Of a DNA stretch of 64,000 nucleotides, positions 49,845-59,100 are shown piece by piece. Made by a program: the position numbers and the translations under genes. Source of the stretch: Microvirga lotononidis (GTDB taxonomy: Bacteria; Pseudomonadota; Alphaproteobacteria; Rhizobiales; Beijerinckiaceae); NCBI RefSeq assembly GCF_034627025.1, contig NZ_CP141048.1, forward strand, positions 1,562,001 through 1,626,000. Direction: 5' to 3'. Numbering within the stretch: the stretch's first letter is position 1; each line of letters opens with the position of its first letter. The notes beneath the pieces were generated by a model. It worked only from the letters and a program-made list of their open reading frames with translations. It was not told the origin of the DNA and ran no database searches.

Positions 49845-50201
49845 TCAATCCTGCCGCTTGCCGTTCACGGCGGTCGCGCGTTCGATGGCCTCGGCCGTGG
49901 CGTCCTTGTCCTCGGGCGACAGGCTCGCATCGCTCAGATGCTTCGTGGTCTCGGGCGTCTCGGCCGCTGTGAGTTCGTCATGGCCGTCCATGCCAGCTTG
50001 GCTGGTCTGCCCGGTCTGGCCCTGACGGTAATTATAAGCCTCGCCGCCGGGCTCGCTCCACACCTTGCGCATGGTGGCATTGCCCTCGATGCCGCCGTCC
50101 CGGTTCGGATCGACCGGACTGTCGATCCCGCCGCGCTGCTCGTTGCGGATCTGATCTGCCGACTGCTCCTTCAATGAATGAGGCGCCTTGTGTTCCACCA
50201 T
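49845..50201 (-). CDS. Hydrophilic protein, 118 aa
   Basis: Not recognised. 118 aa starting MVEHKAPHSLKEQSADQIRN; very polar, no Cys, no membrane segment. The C-terminal third (SPEDKDATAEAIERATA) may form one helix. AAGGAG precedes ATG 50201 at good spacing. It is first of the three-gene cluster of small polar proteins between typA and cysK; stress tolerance is a guess from composition. Confidence 0.65.
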   Translation of the reverse strand: MVEHKAPHSLKEQSADQIRNEQRGGIDSPVDPNRDGGIEGNATMRKVWSEPGGEAYNYRQGQTGQTSQAGMDGHDELTAAETPETTKHLSDASLSPEDKDATAEAIERATAVNGKRQD

Positions 50202-50293
50202 GTCGAGCTCCTTGGGACATCGTCTGAAGTCATGTGCAGCAAGGAGAACCCGACCGGACAGGCGAAGTTCTGGCTACGCTTGGAAGGCCCGCC

Positions 50294-50324
50294 AACAAAA
50301 AGGGCGGCCGTGAAGCCGCCCTTT
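50294..50324 (-). terminator. Rho-independent terminator of cysK
   Basis: The minus-strand stem AAAGGGCGGC / GCCGCCCTTT (50315-50324 with 50299-50308) is followed by TTTTTGTTGG, 23 bp after the cysK stop. Confidence 0.9.
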
Positions 50325-50346
50325 CCGAAGCGATGCGATGCGACGA

Positions 50347-51321
50347 TCAGAGCCCTTCGAACAAGGCCGTCGAGAGATAGCGCTCGGCGAAGGAGGGCGC
50401 GACGGTGACGATGCGCTTGCCCTTGAACTCGGGCCGCGCGGCGACTTCGAGCGCCGCCGCCACGTTGGCGCCGGTCGAGATCCCGCCCGGAATGCCTTCG
50501 AGACGGGCGAGCCTGCGCGCCGTGTCGAAGGCCGTCTGATTGCCCACGGTCACCACCTCGTCGATGAGCGAGCGATCGAGCACGTCCGGGACGAATCCCG
50601 CACCGATGCCCTGGATCTTGTGAGGGCCGGGCTGGCCGCCGGAGAGGACCGGAGAATCCTCCGGCTCCACGGCGATCACCTTCATGCCGGCTAAGCGCGG
50701 CTTGATCACCTGGGCGACGCCCGTGATGGTACCGCCGGTGCCCACGGCCGCCACGAAGGCGTCGAGCTGGCCATTGGTGTCGTTCCAGATCTCCTCCGCC
50801 GTGGTCCTGCGGTGGATCTCCGGATTGGCCGGGTTCTTGAACTGTTGCGGGATGACCGAATTGGGAATCTCGTTGAGAAGTTCCTCGGCCTTGGCGACGG
50901 CGCCCTTCATGCCCATGGGGCCGGGGGTGAGCACGAGTTCCGCCCCGAGATAGGCCAGCATCTTGCGACGCTCGATCGACATGGTCTCGGGCATCACCAG
51001 GATCAACCTGTAGCCGCGCGCCGCCGCCACGAAGGCGAGTGCGATGCCGGTATTGCCGGAGGTCGGTTCGATCAGGGTCGTGTCCGGATTGATCTTCCCG
51101 GCCGCCTCCATGGCCTCGATCATGCTGACGCCGATACGGTCCTTCACGCTTGAAATCGGGTTGAAGAACTCGAGCTTCACGAGGATCTCGGCCTCGATCC
51201 CGCGCTCCTTGGGCAGCCGGTTCAGGCGCACGAGCGGGGTATTGCCGATCGTCTCGGTGATGGAGCCGTAGATGCGGCCGCGCCCTGGCTTGGTGTCCGA
51301 TATGTTGACGGTGTCAGCCAT
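50347..51321 (-). CDS. cysK: Cysteine synthase A (O-acetylserine sulfhydrylase)
   Basis: 324 aa PLP enzyme making cysteine from O-acetylserine and sulfide. The PLP lysine is in [15 protein letters not shown] near residue 57, the substrate loop is [12 protein letters not shown] near 86, and the phosphate loop GTGGTITGV near 195. The start is ATG 51321 behind a GGAGGAA ribosome-binding site. The Rrf2 gene immediately upstream is on the same strand, with a 74-bp gap and an inverted repeat at its 3' end, so cysK is likely under that regulator. Confidence 0.96.
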   Translation of the reverse strand: MADTVNISDTKPGRGRIYGSITETIGNTPLVRLNRLPKERGIEAEILVKLEFFNPISSVKDRIGVSMIEAMEAAGKINPDTTLIEPTSGNTGIALAFVAAARGYRLILVMPETMSIERRKMLAYLGAELVLTPGPMGMKGAVAKAEELLNEIPNSVIPQQFKNPANPEIHRRTTAEEIWNDTNGQLDAFVAAVGTGGTITGVAQVIKPRLAGMKVIAVEPEDSPVLSGGQPGPHKIQGIGAGFVPDVLDRSLIDEVVTVGNQTAFDTARRLARLEGIPGGISTGANVAAALEVAARPEFKGKRIVTVAPSFAERYLSTALFEGL

Positions 51322-51385
51322 GAATTTCCTCCTTCAGGTCGGAGGAAACTTAACCTTTCCTGCAAGGAGTGTCGATATTTCTCAA

Positions 51386-51409
51386 ATTTCACGTCTCATA
51401 TCGTGAAAT
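51386..51409. promoter_or_regulatory. 8-bp perfect inverted repeat between the Rrf2 gene and cysK
   Basis: ATTTCACG (51386-51393) and CGTGAAAT (51402-51409), 8-nt spacer. It overlaps the last codons of the Rrf2 gene and lies about 65 bp before cysK. It is a candidate operator for the adjacent regulator. Confidence 0.4.
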
Positions 51410-51845
51410 CGATGGGAGAGGCCGTTTCGACCACGCCTTCCGCCTGTGCCTTCTGGCACAGGTCCTCCACCGTCACCTTGTCGAGTTCGGCCAAGAAAGC
51501 TTCGGTTCCATGCTGAACCAGAGGCGACACGACGGCCTCGGCGAGACGCGATTCCGGCAGCGGCGAGGAGCCGTCCTCCTCCAGGGCCGACATGGCGATG
51601 CGCACGATATCGCCGGCCGTGACCCGCCGTCGCTCTCGGGCCAGTTCATAGCCGCCACGGGGACCGCGCACGCCTTTCAGGACGCCCTGGCGGACAAGCG
51701 CCTGGAGCACCGGCTCCAGATAGCGTGGGGGCAGGTTGTGACGGGCGGCAAGCGCCTTGGCCGAGACCGGCATGGGCCGGGCATGGAGCGCGATGTCGGT
51801 GACGGCCGCGATGGCGAGAAGCGAGCGACGCGAGAGAAAATTCAT
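51396..51845 (-). CDS. Rrf2-family transcriptional regulator
   Basis: 149 aa. The N-terminal winged helix (residues about 1-85) has LLAIAAVTDIALHA, SAKALAARHNLPPRYLEPVL as recognition region and the wing GPRGGYELARERRRV. The Fe-S ligand cysteines of IscR/NsrR are absent; the single Cys near residue 131 (EDLCQKAQAEG) is not in a cluster motif. Cluster-free Rrf2 members include CymR, the cysteine metabolism repressor, and the cysK neighbour fits that type. Confidence 0.88.
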   Translation of the reverse strand: MNFLSRRSLLAIAAVTDIALHARPMPVSAKALAARHNLPPRYLEPVLQALVRQGVLKGVRGPRGGYELARERRRVTAGDIVRIAMSALEEDGSSPLPESRLAEAVVSPLVQHGTEAFLAELDKVTVEDLCQKAQAEGVVETASPIDFTI

Positions 51846-51857
51846 GCGAGAGCCCCC

Positions 51858-52313
51858 TTATCCCAGCCCCGTCGAGCCGAAGCCGCCCGCGGCCCGGCCG
51901 GTCTCGTCGACCTCCCCCACCTCGACGGGTTCTACCACGGTGACCGATGCGATCACCATTTGGGCGATGCGCATGCCGCGCGAGACGGTGAAGGGCTCCG
52001 AACCGAGATTGACGAGAAGCACCTGCACCTCGCCGCGATAATCCGCGTCGATGGTGCCGGGCGCATTGAGCACGGTGACGCCATGCTTGAAGGCGAGGCC
52101 CGAGCGGGGACGCACCTGCGCCTCGAAGCCGGTCTCGAGCTGGAATACGAGGCCGGTGGGAACGAGCGCACGCTGCATCGGCTGCAGGACGATCGGCGCG
52201 TCGGCCGGATTGGCCGCGATGAGATCCATGCCGGCAGCGCCCGCCGTCTCATAGCGCGGCAGCGGCAGATCGGCCGCATGGGCGAGACGCTGAATCGGCA
52301 GACGGCGACTCAT
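51858..52313 (-). CDS. dut: Deoxyuridine 5'-triphosphate nucleotidohydrolase
   Basis: 151 aa trimeric dUTPase with all five motifs: AGMDLIAA (1), PRSGLAFK (2), [10 protein letters not shown] (3), RGMRIAQMV (4) and [10 protein letters not shown] (5, the flexible C-terminal arm). It keeps dUTP low and supplies dUMP. ATG 52313 overlaps the coaBC stop (ATGA); the open frame further upstream runs antiparallel to coaBC coding and is ignored. Confidence 0.97.
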   Translation of the reverse strand: MSRRLPIQRLAHAADLPLPRYETAGAAGMDLIAANPADAPIVLQPMQRALVPTGLVFQLETGFEAQVRPRSGLAFKHGVTVLNAPGTIDADYRGEVQVLLVNLGSEPFTVSRGMRIAQMVIASVTVVEPVEVGEVDETGRAAGGFGSTGLG

Positions 52314-53524
52314 GGCTTTGCGTCTCCCATCAGGGTGCCCAGACGCTCGACGAGCCTCGCTGCGACATCGGACTTCGCCAGGGTCGGCCAGGTCTCCACG
52401 CCCGAGGCGGTCACGAGATGCACCGTGTTGCTGTCGCCGCCCATGACGCCACCCGCGCTGGACACGTCGTTGGCGACGATGAGATCGCAGCCTTTCCTGG
52501 CGAGCTTTTGCCGGGCGTGCTCGATCACGTGCTCGGTCTCGGCCGCGAAGCCTACCATGAGCGGCGGGCGGTTCTCGGTCCGATGTGAGATGGTGGCGAG
52601 AATGTCGGGGTTTTCCGTCAACGACAGGTTCGGCAGGGCGCCGTCCTTCTTCTTGATCTTCTGCTCGCCCGCATTGGCCACACGCCAGTCGGCGACGGCG
52701 GCGGCGAAGATCCCGATATCGGCCGGGAGGGCCTTCTCCACGGCCTGCAGCATCTCGCGGGCGCTTTCCACGTGCACGGTCGTCACGCCTGACGGATCCG
52801 GCAGCATCACGGGACCTGAGATCAGCGTCACGCGCGCACCGGCCTCGGCGGCGGCCTTCGCGATGGCATGGCCCTGCTTGCCGGAGGAGCGGTTGGCGAT
52901 GTAGCGCACCGGATCGATGGGCTCGTGCGTCGGGCCGGAGGTGACGATCACGTGCTTGCCGGCGAGAGGCCCGGTCCGCACGAGCAGGCGTTCGGCCGCC
53001 GCCGCGATCTCCAGCGGTTCGGCCATGCGCCCGGGACCGAACTCCGCCTCCGCCATGGCGCCGTCGTTGGGCCCGACCACATGAACGCCGTCGGCCCGAA
53101 GCGTTTTCAGATTCCGCCCTGTCGCCGGATGCAGCCACATGCGCACGTTCATGGCCGGCGCGATCAGGATCGGCAGCGTGGTGGCGAGCAGCATCGTGGA
53201 GGCGAGATCGTCCGCATGGCCGCCCGCCATCTTGGCCATGAGATTGGCAGTCGCCGGCGCTACGACCACGAGGTCCGCGTCGCGGGCGAGGCGGATATGG
53301 CCGATATCGGCCTCGTCCTCGCGGTCGAACAGATCGGTGTGCGAGCGTTGGCCAGTCAGCGCGGAAGCCGCGAGCGGCGTGATGAATTGCTGCGCGCCAT
53401 GGGTGAGAACGCAGCGGACAGAGGCGCCGCGCTCGCGCAGACGGCGAATGAGGTCGAGCGACTTGTAGGCCGCGATACCGCCGCCGATGACAAGGAGGAT
53501 GCGTTTGCCTGAAAGCGCCGTCAT
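52310..53524 (-). CDS. coaBC: Bifunctional phosphopantothenoylcysteine decarboxylase / phosphopantothenate-cysteine ligase
   Basis: 404 aa, two domains for steps 2 and 3 of CoA synthesis from pantothenate. The CoaC flavoprotein half (residues 1-180) has [16 protein letters not shown], the active-site histidine region and [13 protein letters not shown]. The CoaB half (from about 185) begins [18 protein letters not shown] with [12 protein letters not shown] and the KIKKKDG segment. It overlaps ubiB upstream and dut downstream by 4 bp each, so the three are translationally coupled. Confidence 0.96.
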   Translation of the reverse strand: MTALSGKRILLVIGGGIAAYKSLDLIRRLRERGASVRCVLTHGAQQFITPLAASALTGQRSHTDLFDREDEADIGHIRLARDADLVVVAPATANLMAKMAGGHADDLASTMLLATTLPILIAPAMNVRMWLHPATGRNLKTLRADGVHVVGPNDGAMAEAEFGPGRMAEPLEIAAAAERLLVRTGPLAGKHVIVTSGPTHEPIDPVRYIANRSSGKQGHAIAKAAAEAGARVTLISGPVMLPDPSGVTTVHVESAREMLQAVEKALPADIGIFAAAVADWRVANAGEQKIKKKDGALPNLSLTENPDILATISHRTENRPPLMVGFAAETEHVIEHARQKLARKGCDLIVANDVSSAGGVMGGDSNTVHLVTASGVETWPTLAKSDVAARLVERLGTLMGDAKP

Positions 53525-55095
53525 GCGAAGCCTCTGAACAGCATGATCATCAGTGAGGCCGCGATGATCCACAAGGCCGCCACGCCCCAGCGGTTGCCCC
53601 GGGCTTCGGCGCGGCCGATGGCGGCAACGCTGTCCTGGTCGAGAGCGACGCCCTTCGCGGTCACATCCTCGAGCTGGTTGAGCACACGCTCGGCGCGCAG
53701 CGCCAGCTCCGGCAGGTCTCCGATGACGCCGGCGAGCGTCCACAATCCCTTACCCGCCTGTTCGACACGGCCGAGCGGGCCGAGATTGCGCTCGATCCAA
53801 TCGCGAACCACGGGCTCCGAGGTGGTCCACATGTCGAGTTTCGGATCGAGGTTGCGGGCCACGCCCTCCACCACGACCATGGTCTTCTGCAGCATGACGA
53901 GCTCGATGCGAGTCGCCATGTCGAAGAGGGCCGTGATCTCGAAGAGAAGCGTCAGGAGCTTCGCCATCGAGATCTCGTCGGCCCGCCGGTCGTGGATCGG
54001 CTCGCCGATGGCCCGGATGGCCTGCGCGAAATCCTCGACCGAGTGATGCGGCGGCACGTATCCGGCCTCGAAATGAACCTGTGCCACGCGCAGGTAATCG
54101 CGGCGGATGAAGCCGAGCAGGATCTCGGCCAGGAAGCGCCGTTCCTTCATGCCGAGCCGGCCCATGATGCCGAAATCGACGGCGACCAGACGCCCCTCGG
54201 CATCCACGAACAGGTTGCCCGGATGCATGTCGGCGTGGAAATAGCCGTCGCGGATGGCGTGGCGCAGGAAGGACTGGATCACCGTCCGGCCGAGCGCCAC
54301 CCGGTCGAGGCCCGCCGCCTCGATCCCGGCCAGATCGTTGAGGCGGATGCCCTCGATCCAGGTGGTGGTGAGCACGTCCCGGGCGGTGAGATCCCATTCC
54401 GGCTTCGGCACGCGGAAATCCGGATCGTCCTTGGTGTTTTCCGCCAGCTCCGAGACGGCGGCGGCCTCCAGGCGCAGATCCATCTCGACCGCGACGGAAC
54501 GGGCGAGCGCCTCCACGATTTCCAGCGGCTTGAGGCGGCGGGCATCGGGAACCAGGCGCTCGAACAGGCGGGCGGCCGCCCGCATGGCCTGGAGATCGCG
54601 GGCAAAACCTTCGCGCACGCCGGGCCGCACCACCTTCACGGCAACGGTTTCCTCGCCGTCCGCGGTGCGGATGCGGGCCTTGTGCACCTGGGCGATCGAA
54701 GCAGCCGCGATCGGCTCGCTGAACTCGAGGAACAACACGTCGATGGGACGGCCGAGCGCGGCCTCCACCATGCGCGCCGCTTCCGCCCGCGGGAACGGGG
54801 GCATGCGGTCCTGCAGCCGCTCCAGGTCGCGCGCGGCGGCCACGCCGACGATGTCGGGGCGGGTCGCCAGGAACTGGCCGAATTTCACGTAAGAGGGCCC
54901 GAGCCGCGTCAGCGCCTTGGACAGACGCGCGGCGCCGTCGCCCGCCTGCGGCCGCTCGATCAGGCGCGCGACACGCAAGCCAAGACGGGCCGCCGGCGGC
55001 AGGGCGCTCGGATCGACGAGTGCGAGCGCGCCTTCACGGGCCAGCACGAAACCTGCATGGAGGTTCCGGGTGAAATGAACGAGGCTGCCGATCAC
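53521..55095 (-). CDS. ubiB: Ubiquinone biosynthesis protein UbiB
   Basis: 524 aa ABC1/ADCK-type atypical kinase needed for ubiquinone synthesis. The KxGQ motif is in [14 protein letters not shown] near residue 70, the invariant lysine in [12 protein letters not shown] near 150, the catalytic loop is [13 protein letters not shown] near 288, and the metal site [11 protein letters not shown] near 308. One or two C-terminal transmembrane helices ([17 protein letters not shown]) anchor it. It lies 3 bp after ubiE. Confidence 0.96.
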   Translation of the reverse strand: MIGSLVHFTRNLHAGFVLAREGALALVDPSALPPAARLGLRVARLIERPQAGDGAARLSKALTRLGPSYVKFGQFLATRPDIVGVAAARDLERLQDRMPPFPRAEAARMVEAALGRPIDVLFLEFSEPIAAASIAQVHKARIRTADGEETVAVKVVRPGVREGFARDLQAMRAAARLFERLVPDARRLKPLEIVEALARSVAVEMDLRLEAAAVSELAENTKDDPDFRVPKPEWDLTARDVLTTTWIEGIRLNDLAGIEAAGLDRVALGRTVIQSFLRHAIRDGYFHADMHPGNLFVDAEGRLVAVDFGIMGRLGMKERRFLAEILLGFIRRDYLRVAQVHFEAGYVPPHHSVEDFAQAIRAIGEPIHDRRADEISMAKLLTLLFEITALFDMATRIELVMLQKTMVVVEGVARNLDPKLDMWTTSEPVVRDWIERNLGPLGRVEQAGKGLWTLAGVIGDLPELALRAERVLNQLEDVTAKGVALDQDSVAAIGRAEARGNRWGVAALWIIAASLMIMLFRGFA

Positions 55096-55098
55096 GTG

Positions 55099-55848
55099 TC
55101 AGATCTTCCAGCCGGAATGGATGGCGACGACGCCCGCCGTCAATGTCCGGTGCGTGACGCGCTTGAACCCCGCCTCCTCGATCATCCGCGCGAAAGCGGC
55201 AGGCGTCGGGAAGCGTCGGATCGATTCTACAAGATACTGATAGGATTCCGCGTCGCCCGTCACCATGCCTCCGAGCTTCGGGATGACGTTGAAGGAATAG
55301 GCGTCGTAGATCTTGTCGAGGACGGGCACGTCGACCTTGGAGAATTCGAGGCACAGGAAGCGCCCGCCGGGCTTGAGCACCCGGTGCGCCTCGCGCAGCG
55401 CCGCATCGATGCGCGGCACGTTCCGGATGCCGAACGCGATGGTGTAGGCGTCGTAGGTCTTGGACTCGAGCGGCAGCTCTTCGGCATTGGCCTCGACGAA
55501 GTCGATACGGCCCTCATAGCGGTGGCCAGCCCGCTCGGCGCCGACCTTCAGCATCTCGCCGTTGATGTCGAGCACCGTCACCCGGGTCTGCGGTCCGCTC
55601 TCGTCCAGGATGCGGAAGGCCACGTCGCCGGTGCCGCCCGCCACGTCGAGATGGCGGAACGGCCGGTCGCGCGGCGGACGAAGGGTCGACACGAGGGCGT
55701 CCTTCCACAGGCGGTGGAGCCCGGCCGACATGAGGTCGTTCATGATGTCGTAGCGGCTCGCCACCGAGCGGAAGACCTCGTTGACCTTGCCCTGCTTCTC
55801 GCCGAGCGGCACGGACTGGAACCCGAAATGGGTGTTCTCGTCGGTCAT
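55099..55848 (-). CDS. ubiE: Demethylmenaquinone/2-polyprenyl-1,4-benzoquinol methyltransferase
   Basis: 249 aa class I SAM methyltransferase that adds the C5 methyl group in ubiquinone synthesis. Family signatures are [17 protein letters not shown] near residue 33, the SAM motif [12 protein letters not shown] near 68 and [20 protein letters not shown] near 145. ATG 55848 ([10 protein letters not shown]) is chosen over ATG 55875 because it matches family N-termini. It is the first gene of ubiE-ubiB-coaBC-dut, divergent from mutM. Confidence 0.96.
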   Translation of the reverse strand: MTDENTHFGFQSVPLGEKQGKVNEVFRSVASRYDIMNDLMSAGLHRLWKDALVSTLRPPRDRPFRHLDVAGGTGDVAFRILDESGPQTRVTVLDINGEMLKVGAERAGHRYEGRIDFVEANAEELPLESKTYDAYTIAFGIRNVPRIDAALREAHRVLKPGGRFLCLEFSKVDVPVLDKIYDAYSFNVIPKLGGMVTGDAESYQYLVESIRRFPTPAAFARMIEEAGFKRVTHRTLTAGVVAIHSGWKI

Positions 55849-55875
55849 GGTCCTCACCAACCTTCTCGTCATCAC

Positions 55876-55903
55876 CTAGAGCATCGGACCCGGAACCGGG
55901 TCC
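55876..55903. repeat. Partial CTAGAGC-type element in the ubiE-mutM gap
   Basis: CTAGAGC (55876-55882) is followed by the perfect hairpin GGACCCGG-aa-CCGGGTCC (55886-55903). The other end is not evident. Confidence 0.45.
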
Positions 55904-56036
55904 ACCTTCACTGGCATGGCCCTACGGGTCGCTGACGCGGCCCTCTGGGTCCGCACGATGCGCCAGTGTCGCGATCCATAGCGGAAGCAGGGCCGGATGG
56001 CTATGTAAGAGGTCTCAAGAAGCCGAGAGATGGTTG

Positions 56037-56930
56037 ATGCCCGAACTTCCTGAAGTCGAAACCGTGCGCCGCGGCCTGGAGCCCGCCATGGTCGGCGCCC
56101 GCCTCACCAAGGTGACCCAGCGCCGGCCGGACCTGCGCTTTCCCTTTCCGGAACGGTTCGCCGAGCGCCTGGAAGGCCAGGAAGTCACGGCTTTGGGCCG
56201 CCGGGCCAAGTATCTCCTCGCCGATCTCGCCTCGGGCGAGGTGCTGGTGATGCATCTGGGCATGTCGGGGCGCTTTCTGGTGACGATGGAAGGCGCCACC
56301 CGTAGGCCGGGGGAGTTCCACCATGAGCACGGGGGCCTGGGGGCTCACGACCACGTGGTGTTCCAGCTCTCCAACGGGGCGACCGTCACCTACAACGACG
56401 CCCGCCGCTTCGGCTTCATGGATCTGGTGCCCCGGTCCGCCATCGAGACCTCGAAGCACTTCGCCGGGATGGGCATCGAGCCTCTCGGCAACGAGCTCTC
56501 GGGCGAGACCATCGCGCGGCTCTTTCAAGGCAAGCGTACGCCCCTGAAGGCCGCCCTCCTCGACCAGAGGCTGATCGCCGGCCTCGGCAACATCTATGTC
56601 TGCGAGGCCCTGTTCCGCACCGGCCTCCATCCGGAGGCGCCGGCCGGCTCGCTTGCGACGAAGAAAGGGAAGCCCACCGACACGGCATACCGATTGGCGG
56701 ATGTCATTCGCGACGTGCTCGCCGAGGCCGTCGAGGCCGGCGGCTCGACCTTGCGGGACCATGCGCAGGTGGACGGCTCCCTCGGCTATTTCCAGCATTC
56801 GTTCCGGGTCTACGACCGGGAGGGAGAACCCTGCGTGACCCCCGCCTGCACCGGCACGGTGACCCGGCTCGTCCAGTCCGGACGTTCCACCTTCTATTGT
56901 CCGGAATGCCAGAAGCGGTCCTCGTCTTAA
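56037..56930 (+). CDS. mutM: Formamidopyrimidine-DNA glycosylase
   Basis: 297 aa base-excision repair enzyme that removes 8-oxoguanine and formamidopyrimidines. ATG 56037 gives the required N-terminal Pro2-Glu3 ([14 protein letters not shown]), whose proline is the Schiff-base nucleophile; TTG 56034 would block it. The beta-elimination lysine is in [11 protein letters not shown] near residue 57, the helix-two-turn-helix is in [13 protein letters not shown] near 180, and the C-terminal zinc finger is [10 protein letters not shown]...CPEC near 268-292. It is divergent from ubiE. Confidence 0.97.
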   Translation: MPELPEVETVRRGLEPAMVGARLTKVTQRRPDLRFPFPERFAERLEGQEVTALGRRAKYLLADLASGEVLVMHLGMSGRFLVTMEGATRRPGEFHHEHGGLGAHDHVVFQLSNGATVTYNDARRFGFMDLVPRSAIETSKHFAGMGIEPLGNELSGETIARLFQGKRTPLKAALLDQRLIAGLGNIYVCEALFRTGLHPEAPAGSLATKKGKPTDTAYRLADVIRDVLAEAVEAGGSTLRDHAQVDGSLGYFQHSFRVYDREGEPCVTPACTGTVTRLVQSGRSTFYCPECQKRSSS

Positions 56931-57016
56931 GACGGAAGGCGGCTTCCGGATTTCCGCTTGCCGTCCCCGAAAGCCTCGCCTACCGGTGTCTCATCCGACG
57001 ATGAGGAGATGCCGGC

Positions 57017-57790
57017 ATGGCTTTTGAGACGATTCTCGTTGAGACGCGCGGGAAAGTGGGGCTGATCACCCTCAACCGGCCCCAGGCCCTGAATGCGCTC
57101 AATTCCGCGCTTCTGGGCGAGGTGAACCAGGCGCTCGACGCCTTCGAGGCGGATCAGACGATCGGCTGCATCGTCATCACCGGTTCGGAGAAGGCCTTCG
57201 CGGCGGGCGCGGACATCAAGGAAATGGCCGAGCTCACCTATCCGCACACCTACATGGCCGACTTCTTCTCGGGCTGGGAGAAGGTTTCGGGCCGGCGCAA
57301 GCTGATGATCGCCGCGGTGGCGGGTTTCGCCCTCGGCGGAGGCTGCGAGTTCGCCATGATGTGCGACTTCATCATCGCGGCGGACAACGCCAAGTTCGGC
57401 CAGCCGGAGATCAAGCTCGGCGTCATGCCGGGCATGGGCGGCACCCAGCGCCTGACCAGGCTCATCGGCAGGGCCAAGGCCATGGAGATGTGCCTGACGG
57501 GCCGCATGATGGGTGCCGAGGAGGCCGAGCGTTCCGGCCTCGTGGCCCGGGTGGTCCCGCTCGCCGACCTCCTGAACGAGGCTCTGAAGACGGCCGAGAC
57601 CATCGCGTCCATGTCGCTGCCCATCGCCATGATGACGAAGGAAACCATCAACCGCGCCGATGAGGTCTCGCTCTCCGAGGGCATTCGCTTCGAACGGCGC
57701 CTGTTCCACGCCATGTTCGCCACCGCCGACCAGAAGGAAGGGATGAGCGCCTTCGTGGGCAAGCGGGCGGCCGAGTTCAAGAATCAGTAG
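57017..57790 (+). CDS. Enoyl-CoA hydratase (crotonase family)
   Basis: 257 aa. The oxyanion-hole segments are [13 protein letters not shown] near residue 63 and [16 protein letters not shown] near 107, where the first catalytic glutamate is expected; the second lies in [19 protein letters not shown] near 130. It hydrates trans-2-enoyl-CoA in beta-oxidation, most like short-chain enoyl-CoA hydratases. No other fatty-acid gene is nearby. It is 2 bp from the TauE/SafE gene, so the two may share a transcript without obvious functional link. Confidence 0.93.
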   Translation: MAFETILVETRGKVGLITLNRPQALNALNSALLGEVNQALDAFEADQTIGCIVITGSEKAFAAGADIKEMAELTYPHTYMADFFSGWEKVSGRRKLMIAAVAGFALGGGCEFAMMCDFIIAADNAKFGQPEIKLGVMPGMGGTQRLTRLIGRAKAMEMCLTGRMMGAEEAERSGLVARVVPLADLLNEALKTAETIASMSLPIAMMTKETINRADEVSLSEGIRFERRLFHAMFATADQKEGMSAFVGKRAAEFKNQ

Positions 57791-57792
57791 AC

Positions 57793-58596
57793 GTGACCGA
57801 CATCGGCTTCGATATGATCGCGGCGCTCGCCGCGGTCTCCTTTCTTGCGGGTTTCGTGGATTCCATCGCCGGGGGCGGCGGGCTTCTGACCGTTCCCGCC
57901 CTCCTGCTCGCGGGTCTCGATCCGGCCCAGGCCATCGCCACCAACAAGGTGCAGGGCTCGGTCGCCGCCGCCTCGGCCACCTATACCTTCGGCCGCAAGG
58001 GGCTGATCGAGTGGCGCAAGGCCTGGGGCTTCACCCTGGTGGCGTTCTCAAGCAGCATCGCCGGCGCCCTGTGCGTGCAGTTCCTGCCGCGCTCCGTATT
58101 GGAAGTGCTGATCCCCGTGCTGCTCATCGCCATGGCGATCTACTTCGCCCTCTCGCGCAAGATGAAGGACGAGGATGCCCATGCCCGCATGACCGCGCTG
58201 GCCTTCGGCCTCACCGCGCCGGTCGCCATCGGCTTCTACGACGGCATTTTCGGGCCCGGCGCCGGCTCCTTCTATATGCTGGCCTTCGTGACGCTCCTGG
58301 GCTACGGGGTCATCAAGGCGACGGCCCATACCAAGCTGGTCAATTTCGCGAGCAACTTCGGCAGTCTCCTTCTCTATGCGTCGACGGGCGCGGTGGTCTG
58401 GCCGGTGGGGCTCGCCATGGCCGCGGCCTCCTTTCTTGGCGCCCAGGCCGGATCGCGACTGGCCATGCATCTGGGCTCCCGGATCATCCGCCCGCTCCTG
58501 GTCCTGGTATCGGGCCTCATGGCGCTCAGGCTCCTGCTCGACCCGGCCAATCCCTGGCGCCAGGCCCTTCAGAAGGCCTCCCTGGCGCTTTTTTGA
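57793..58596 (+). CDS. TauE/SafE (TSUP) family permease
   Basis: 267 aa with about eight hydrophobic segments in two repeats. The first repeat begins FLAGFVDSIAGGGGLLTVPALL near residue 18 and the second GFYDGIFGPGAGSFYMLAF near 150, the paired G-rich TSUP motifs. These permeases move sulfite, sulfoacetate or other organic sulfur anions; the substrate here is unknown. It starts at GTG 57793, 2 bp after the enoyl-CoA hydratase stop. Confidence 0.9.
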   Translation: MTDIGFDMIAALAAVSFLAGFVDSIAGGGGLLTVPALLLAGLDPAQAIATNKVQGSVAAASATYTFGRKGLIEWRKAWGFTLVAFSSSIAGALCVQFLPRSVLEVLIPVLLIAMAIYFALSRKMKDEDAHARMTALAFGLTAPVAIGFYDGIFGPGAGSFYMLAFVTLLGYGVIKATAHTKLVNFASNFGSLLLYASTGAVVWPVGLAMAAASFLGAQAGSRLAMHLGSRIIRPLLVLVSGLMALRLLLDPANPWRQALQKASLALF

Positions 58597-58616
58597 CGCG
58601 CAAAGGCCTATGGTCG

Positions 58617-58645
58617 TTGACGTTCGCGGGCTTCGCGTCTATAAG
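58617..58645 (+). promoter_or_regulatory. Sigma70 promoter of rpsT
   Basis: TTGACG (58617-58622), 17-nt spacer, TATAAG (58640-58645). A 9-bp hairpin GAGCCCGCG-cgtcc-CGCGGGCTC (58657-58679) follows in the leader, about 90 nt before the start codon. Confidence 0.75.
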
Positions 58646-58770
58646 CCGCCTCACATGAGCCCGCGCGTCCCGCGGGCTCTTCGGTTTCCATGCAATCAAC
58701 CGATCGCTGCCGGAGCTCTCGACGAGCTCGAGTTTGGCGCATCGGGATTTTAAAAGAACGAGGATGGGCC

Positions 58771-59037
58771 ATGGCCAACACCGTGTCCGCCAAGAAGATG
58801 ACCCGCAAGATCGCGAAGCGCACCGCGGTCAACAAGTCGCGTCGCAGCCGGATGCGGACGTTCGTCCGCAAGGTCGAAGAGGCCATTGCTTCCGGCAATC
58901 AGACCGAGGCCGTCGCCGCCCTGCGCGCCGCCGAGCCCGAGATGATGCGTGCCGCTCAGAAGGGCATCGTGCACAAGAACACCGCGTCGCGGAAGGTCTC
59001 GCGCCTCGCGAGCCGCATCAACGCGCTGAGCGCTTAA
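58771..59037 (+). CDS. rpsT: 30S ribosomal protein S20
   Basis: 88 aa, very basic helical-bundle protein that binds 16S rRNA helix 9/44 ([19 protein letters not shown] at the start, [19 protein letters not shown] at the end). ATG 58771 follows an AACGAGGAT ribosome-binding region. A strong promoter precedes it and a terminator follows, so it is an independent unit upstream of the dnaA region, as in many Hyphomicrobiales. Confidence 0.97.
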   Translation: MANTVSAKKMTRKIAKRTAVNKSRRSRMRTFVRKVEEAIASGNQTEAVAALRAAEPEMMRAAQKGIVHKNTASRKVSRLASRINALSA

Positions 59038-59074
59038 AAGCAGCCGTCACGGCTGACTTTTCATCGTCGATCAG

Positions 59075-59100
59075 ACCCGGCCTCGTGGCCGGGTTTTTTC
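59075..59100 (+). terminator. Rho-independent terminator of rpsT
   Basis: The stem ACCCGGCC-tcgt-GGCCGGGT is followed by TTTTT, 38 bp after the rpsT stop. Confidence 0.93.
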
